Positions 22,828 to 26,334 of a stretch of DNA of 26,334 bases are shown piece by piece. The notes under the pieces were generated by a model. It was not told the DNA's origin, ran no database searches, and worked only from the letters and a program-made list of their open reading frames with translations. A program made the position numbers and the translations under genes. Within the stretch, counting starts at the first letter, position 1, and each line of letters opens with the position of its first letter. The DNA lies in NCBI GenBank assembly GCA_937927435.1, contig CALBDW010000031.1:1-26334 (forward strand), in the 5' to 3' direction. This DNA comes from an uncultured Bdellovibrionales bacterium (lineage in GTDB: Bacteria > Bdellovibrionota > Bdellovibrionia > Bdellovibrionales > JAMPXM01).

Positions 22828-24481
22828 TATTCTTCGCCTCCTTCTTCTTGAGCGTCCATCTTCCGCCCGACGGAGCCAGAAGAGCCCGACCGTTGGTGAT
22901 CACTCGTTCCGCGTCGATTCCAAGCATCGATGTGATTGTGAGGGCCACATCGTTGACCTGAATCGGCCGGTTCATTCCACCCAAGTCAAAATTATCCGCG
23001 ACCCCAAACGTCCCGACATAAGAATTCCCCGTCTCGGCTCGGCCATCGACCTTAATATTGCCGACGACGCCGCATTCTCCGATCATGCCGGAAATCAACG
23101 TCGTGTTGCCCGCCATATAACCGTGGTCGGAGCCCGCACCCGACGATTTGGGTGTACGATTGAACTCGGAAGAAATGTGAATAATCGTGCTATCGAAGAG
23201 CCCTTTCGATTTAAGCGACGCGACGAGTTCGGTCAAACAACCCAAGAATGCTCTGTAGAACAAAGTCGTAGCCAGAAGACTCACGCGACTGCCCATATAG
23301 TGTTGGTCATGGTTGGGGCTGAACAAGTTCGCCTCGCTTCCGTCGAGCGAAAGCGACGTTAACGCCGGGAACGCCAAAGTCATGTTTGACGTCACCCGAC
23401 CGATCAAGAGTTCTGCGAGGGCGAAGTTTTCCGCCATGCGGGCGGATGTCGTTTTGCCCGGGACGAACATGTCGCGGATGTCTTTACCCGTCACCTTCGT
23501 GCCCGCCGTATCGCCGTTTCCATAAAGAAGACTTGTTGCATCCGTCGCCGTTTTCGACGCGGCTCCCGGAATCGCTCGATCGAAAAGGCCAGGCAATGTT
23601 CCTTTCTTCGGAAAGATAGCCTCTTCCATGATGCTCTTGTACTTCGCAAGCGTCGCATCCCACGCGCTTGCGACTGAGATGATGTTCTCGTCCATCAACT
23701 GGATCGCATTGTCGTACATCTTCGCCAAGGCGCCGGAATTCCCGCCTTGCGAAGCGAAACTTCGTTCGAAATGCTCCAACGCCTGAGCTTGCAGCCGGGT
23801 TTGAAGCGCGCTATGAGCCGCGCGATTGCCGCGGAATTCTTTAAAGGGATTCAGCAAAGCCTCGGCCGGATTCTTTTGCGAGTAACTGATCGAAGCGGCC
23901 CCGAGCCCTTTGTAAGACCGGAACACCTGTCCCGCCCAAGTGTTCAAATCGACGATGCCCGGGATCGGAAGGTTCGAATGGTCGGCAAGCTTGCCCGTCA
24001 CGGAGATTCCGCCCACAACAGGCGCCACCTGACGGCCGTTCGAAATTCCGTGATTGTTGATCTCCATATCCATTCCACGGATGAAGATCGTGTTCGGAAG
24101 AAGCGTCGTGAAATCCTGACGGCTCAACCCCATTCCCCAGACAGGCGGAAGATGAACCGTCTGCCCTCCCACCTTAAAGGCGGCCGTCTTATAGACGACG
24201 TTACCGTTGGCATCGAAAGCGGTTCCAAACCCGCCCGCTATGAAGTTTTTCGAGGTCACACCCGTCGGCGTGAGAGGAAGATCGAAGTACCAACGTGGAG
24301 GCCCCCCCGGGAAAGACAGGTGGATGTAATTTGCGCTCGTCGCGCTCCCCGTCGTGACCGCCCACGCGCGGTTCACAAGTTGCTGGAGCAAGAAATCCGT
24401 GAGAAAAGGGGTTCCCACCGCGAATCCGAGTCCCCGCCCCAATTGCTTTAAAAATTCACGCCGAGCAATCGCTTTACTCAT
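22820..24481 (-). CDS. Tat-exported DUF1501/DUF1552-like protein
   Basis: The 553-residue protein starts with a twin-arginine signal, ARREFLKQLGRGLGF (R7-R8), followed by a moderately hydrophobic stretch and a site near RAWA, so it is exported folded. The body fits the DUF1501/DUF1552 group, distant relatives of alkaline phosphatases and sulfatases: YIHLSFPGGPPRWYFD near the start, FIRGMDMEINNHG, and the diagnostic SSEFNRTPKSSGAGSDHGYMAGNTTLISG near 450-480, then DVALTITSMLGID. Activity is unknown in the family. Such genes are paired with DUF1549/DUF1592 cytochrome-type proteins in planctomycetes and myxobacteria, and the same pairing occurs here: the ATG overlaps the stop of the mono-heme gene. 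Confidence 0.88.
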   Translation of the reverse strand: MSKAIARREFLKQLGRGLGFAVGTPFLTDFLLQQLVNRAWAVTTGSATSANYIHLSFPGGPPRWYFDLPLTPTGVTSKNFIAGGFGTAFDANGNVVYKTAAFKVGGQTVHLPPVWGMGLSRQDFTTLLPNTIFIRGMDMEINNHGISNGRQVAPVVGGISVTGKLADHSNLPIPGIVDLNTWAGQVFRSYKGLGAASISYSQKNPAEALLNPFKEFRGNRAAHSALQTRLQAQALEHFERSFASQGGNSGALAKMYDNAIQLMDENIISVASAWDATLAKYKSIMEEAIFPKKGTLPGLFDRAIPGAASKTATDATSLLYGNGDTAGTKVTGKDIRDMFVPGKTTSARMAENFALAELLIGRVTSNMTLAFPALTSLSLDGSEANLFSPNHDQHYMGSRVSLLATTLFYRAFLGCLTELVASLKSKGLFDSTIIHISSEFNRTPKSSGAGSDHGYMAGNTTLISGMIGECGVVGNIKVDGRAETGNSYVGTFGVADNFDLGGMNRPIQVNDVALTITSMLGIDAERVITNGRALLAPSGGRWTLKKKEAKNNA

Positions 24482-25983
24482 TGCAGTCTCTCCGCGAGAT
24501 AGTTGCGAGTTTGAAACGGCTCAGACGCGATAATATCTCGAATCAAAGTCCGAACACTTTGCGTCGATTTCAGCTTTTGGCCGAGCGATACAACGAGGTC
24601 TTGATGATACTTATCCAGAGAAGCCTTCGCCGGTTCGGTTAAGTCGACGTTGATGCCGGTGAAAAACTGGTAGTAGCGTTTCGCCGCGCAAAGATAGAAA
24701 TCGTTGCCGGAGGCGAAGTGATTGCCCAGGTCGGCAAGCGAGCTGAACGAAACATTCTTGACGATCTTGCGGGTGATGTTTTCGCGGTAATGAAGCTTAC
24801 CAACGGGCTGCTGAAGCGCCCATTCGGACGAACCAGCCATCGGAGTCAATCTCATCATACCTTCGATCTCCAAACCGGCGTTGGGCGGATTCGCCTGCTG
24901 GGTCCGGAATATGACGAAGTTTCTCAGACCCGTCGCCAACCCATCGACCGTCGAATGACAACGCATGCAGGACTGTTGCGTTTGAAACGTGAAAGCAGAT
25001 TTCAGGTCGACTTCCTGAACGACATCGCCGGCGTCTAGCGTCGGCAGCTGATGGCAAAGCAGATCCTCGAAGACTCGCGCCCCGATCCGACGGTTGATCT
25101 GAGCGTACGTATGGGGGACCACGTGTCGTCCCAAATTGGCGTTCGCCAACAGGAAGCTTTGCGAACCGAGGACACCCCCACCGAAGTGTTGGTTCACCGG
25201 AAACTTCGGCGCGATCGTCGCGAGCACCTTGTTAATATCGCCGCCCGGCCTGAAAGGGACGAAGTTCGGCAGATTGAACATCATCGCCTTCTTAACTCCG
25301 ACCAACGCTCCGACTTCAACCGAAGCCGGAGCCCGGACCGTTTGATAATTATTGGTCCCGATCAAGAGACCAGGAAGCTGGCTGAAGTTGTTCTTCGATG
25401 AATTGTATTGGAAGCCGACGTATGAAATAACCGGCACCTTCTCTTTCGCGTACGGATATTCCGCCTTATAGGTCAGGATCGATTGAGCGTCCCAATCATT
25501 GATTTCCGCCGGATAGCTCAACTGATCACGTACACCTTGCAGTCCGTACGACAGAGTCAGCACGGACTTGATCGGCTCCGACGGCATAAACGCGGCGCGG
25601 GTGAAATACAGCGCCGGCTCTTCGTGGTCGATAACGAGATGGGTCAGCGTCGAACCGGGATAATTCTTCGATTGGAACCAACTTACATGGAGATCGTTGA
25701 AAGTCTTAACGACGCGTTTAGCTTCCGCGTTCGTACGATTCATCATGATGCCGTTTGAACCGAAGGCCGCCGAATCGAAGACCTCCATGCACGCGTCAAC
25801 GGGCGACTTTTTCCCCTGCTCAACCGCTTTGTAACGGGCGCTGCCAACATCCGGAATCTGACGGGTCATGCGGATGTAACAACGCCGATAAACTTCGATC
25901 GGCTTCATGTCTCCAGCGGACGCCGTCGCCGTCAGAAACGAAATCATCACACACGCGAGTGTCGGCCAACCGAACTTTCGCAC
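24478..25983 (-). CDS. Exported mono-heme protein, divergent DUF1592/DUF1588/DUF1585 type
   Basis: The 501-residue protein has a signal peptide (about 1-23, ending ASA). In the middle, RRIGARVFEDLLCHQLPT followed by TQQSCMRCHSTVDGLATGLRNFV matches the DUF1588 pattern of a leading 'LLC..lP' and a 'C..CH...D..g..l..F' heme motif (C339, C342, H343). The last 80 residues (GNHFASGNDFYLCAAKRYYQFFTGI...IRDIIASEPFQTRNYL) match the DUF1585 pattern. The region before fits DUF1592 only loosely, so the protein is divergent. The GTG start has a strong GGAGGG site. It heads a five-gene operon with its partner DUF1501-like gene next. The role of these planctomycete-type proteins is not established. Confidence 0.82.
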   Translation of the reverse strand: MRKFGWPTLACVMISFLTATASAGDMKPIEVYRRCYIRMTRQIPDVGSARYKAVEQGKKSPVDACMEVFDSAAFGSNGIMMNRTNAEAKRVVKTFNDLHVSWFQSKNYPGSTLTHLVIDHEEPALYFTRAAFMPSEPIKSVLTLSYGLQGVRDQLSYPAEINDWDAQSILTYKAEYPYAKEKVPVISYVGFQYNSSKNNFSQLPGLLIGTNNYQTVRAPASVEVGALVGVKKAMMFNLPNFVPFRPGGDINKVLATIAPKFPVNQHFGGGVLGSQSFLLANANLGRHVVPHTYAQINRRIGARVFEDLLCHQLPTLDAGDVVQEVDLKSAFTFQTQQSCMRCHSTVDGLATGLRNFVIFRTQQANPPNAGLEIEGMMRLTPMAGSSEWALQQPVGKLHYRENITRKIVKNVSFSSLADLGNHFASGNDFYLCAAKRYYQFFTGINVDLTEPAKASLDKYHQDLVVSLGQKLKSTQSVRTLIRDIIASEPFQTRNYLAERLQ

Positions 25984-26296
25984 CTACGCCCTCCATCGCT
26001 AGAAACTTTTTCGGCTGGGAATTCGCCCAACTTAAGACCGGTCGCTACCCGACTCAGACACGAATCAACCCTGATACGGGCCGCGAGCCATCAAGATTTC
26101 AGTGCAACGGGAAGGCCGGCCGAGGACTCGATTTACGCGCTTTCGCCGTCAACAGATGCGACAGAGCGGGGAAAAACATAAAGTGTCTAGACGTCTCAAA
26201 ACGATCTAAACGAGAGAGTGTTTCAATTCGATCCGTGGAGTTCAATGAGCACTTGTCGGAAAAAACGGCTCAGCACGGAAAGGCTTTCACAACAAA
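25984..26296. other. Non-coding interval upstream of the cytochrome/DUF1501 operon
   Basis: This 313-bp stretch must hold the promoter of the minus-strand operon, but I cannot pick one with confidence. At about 26187-26200 two overlapping palindromes occur (GTCTAGAC and AGACGTCT), which could be a regulator site. The plus-strand open frame here ends just before the window edge and shows no protein-like character. Confidence 0.4.
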
Positions 26297-26334
26297 ATGG
26301 AGGAAATCTTGAGACGCGCTTATGGAATGAGAAA
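26297..26334 (+). CDS. Possible start of a divergent gene, cut by the window edge
   Basis: ATG at 26297 opens a frame that stays open to the end of the window. Inside it a GGAGG site lies five bases before an in-frame TTG at 26309, which may be the true start. Only 8-12 residues are visible, so neither product nor reality of the gene can be judged. Confidence 0.25.
   Translation, partial: MEEILRRAYGMR

Noticed and set aside
25755..26312. 185-codon plus-strand frame overlapping the operon start
   Set aside because: Antisense to the first part of the mono-heme gene, with composition rich in Arg, Ser and Pro typical of shadow frames and no recognisable domain.
1..26334. tRNA genes, rRNA, CRISPR arrays, complete insertion sequences or prophage genes
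   Set aside because: I saw no T-arm consensus, no regularly spaced direct repeats, and no transposase, integrase or phage structural protein in any frame.

Overview
The window looks like chromosome from a moderately GC-rich Gram-negative bacterium, most likely Bdellovibrionota or an allied former deltaproteobacterial lineage. The reasons are the gene order rpsP-khpA-rimM-trmD-SPOUT methyltransferase-rplS-rnhB-yraN, the many exported c-type heme and outer-membrane-like proteins, and lipoprotein-like signal peptides ending in Phe-Gln-(Ala/Asn)-Cys. The taxonomic call is an inference; no rRNA is present.

Region 1 (1-6.0 kb, minus strand) is a translation and RNA-processing cluster. It runs ffh, a 587-bp gap without a convincing gene, rpsP, khpA, rimM, trmD, a TrmD-associated SPOUT methyltransferase, rplS, rnhB, and the start of a YraN-like gene cut by the window edge. 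Two clear intrinsic terminators divide it: one between khpA and rimM, one after rplS. ffh has a good sigma-70-type promoter of its own.

Region 2 (6.1-9.5 kb, minus) holds an ABC-2 exporter (permease plus ATPase) directly behind prfC (release factor 3). Region 3 (9.5-12.5 kb, plus) holds a membrane-anchored MutS-like ATPase and the tRNA hydroxylase trhO.

Region 4 (12.5-16.1 kb, plus) is a deoxyribose-phosphate catabolic operon: deoC, a complete aldehyde dehydrogenase, and a half-length aldehyde dehydrogenase-like protein without catalytic residues. Its promoter region is framed by 14-bp inverted repeats, and one arm recurs in front of rnhB. Region 5 (16.1-18.6 kb, minus) is a 5-oxoprolinase locus with PxpB and PxpC fused in one chain, followed by pxpA, which converges on and overlaps the end of the deoC operon.

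Region 6 (18.6-26.0 kb, minus) is the least ordinary part. It has a small secreted protein, a beta-barrel-like protein, a barrel-like protein with an N-terminal heme-binding CxxCH, and a tightly overlapped five-gene operon. That operon encodes a divergent DUF1592/DUF1588/DUF1585-type (planctomycete-type) mono-heme protein, a Tat-exported DUF1501/DUF1552-like protein, a lipoprotein-like protein, a mono-heme cytochrome c and a second lipoprotein-like protein. The set suggests an envelope-located redox or surface-protein module of unknown function. The last bases may contain the start of a divergent plus-strand gene.
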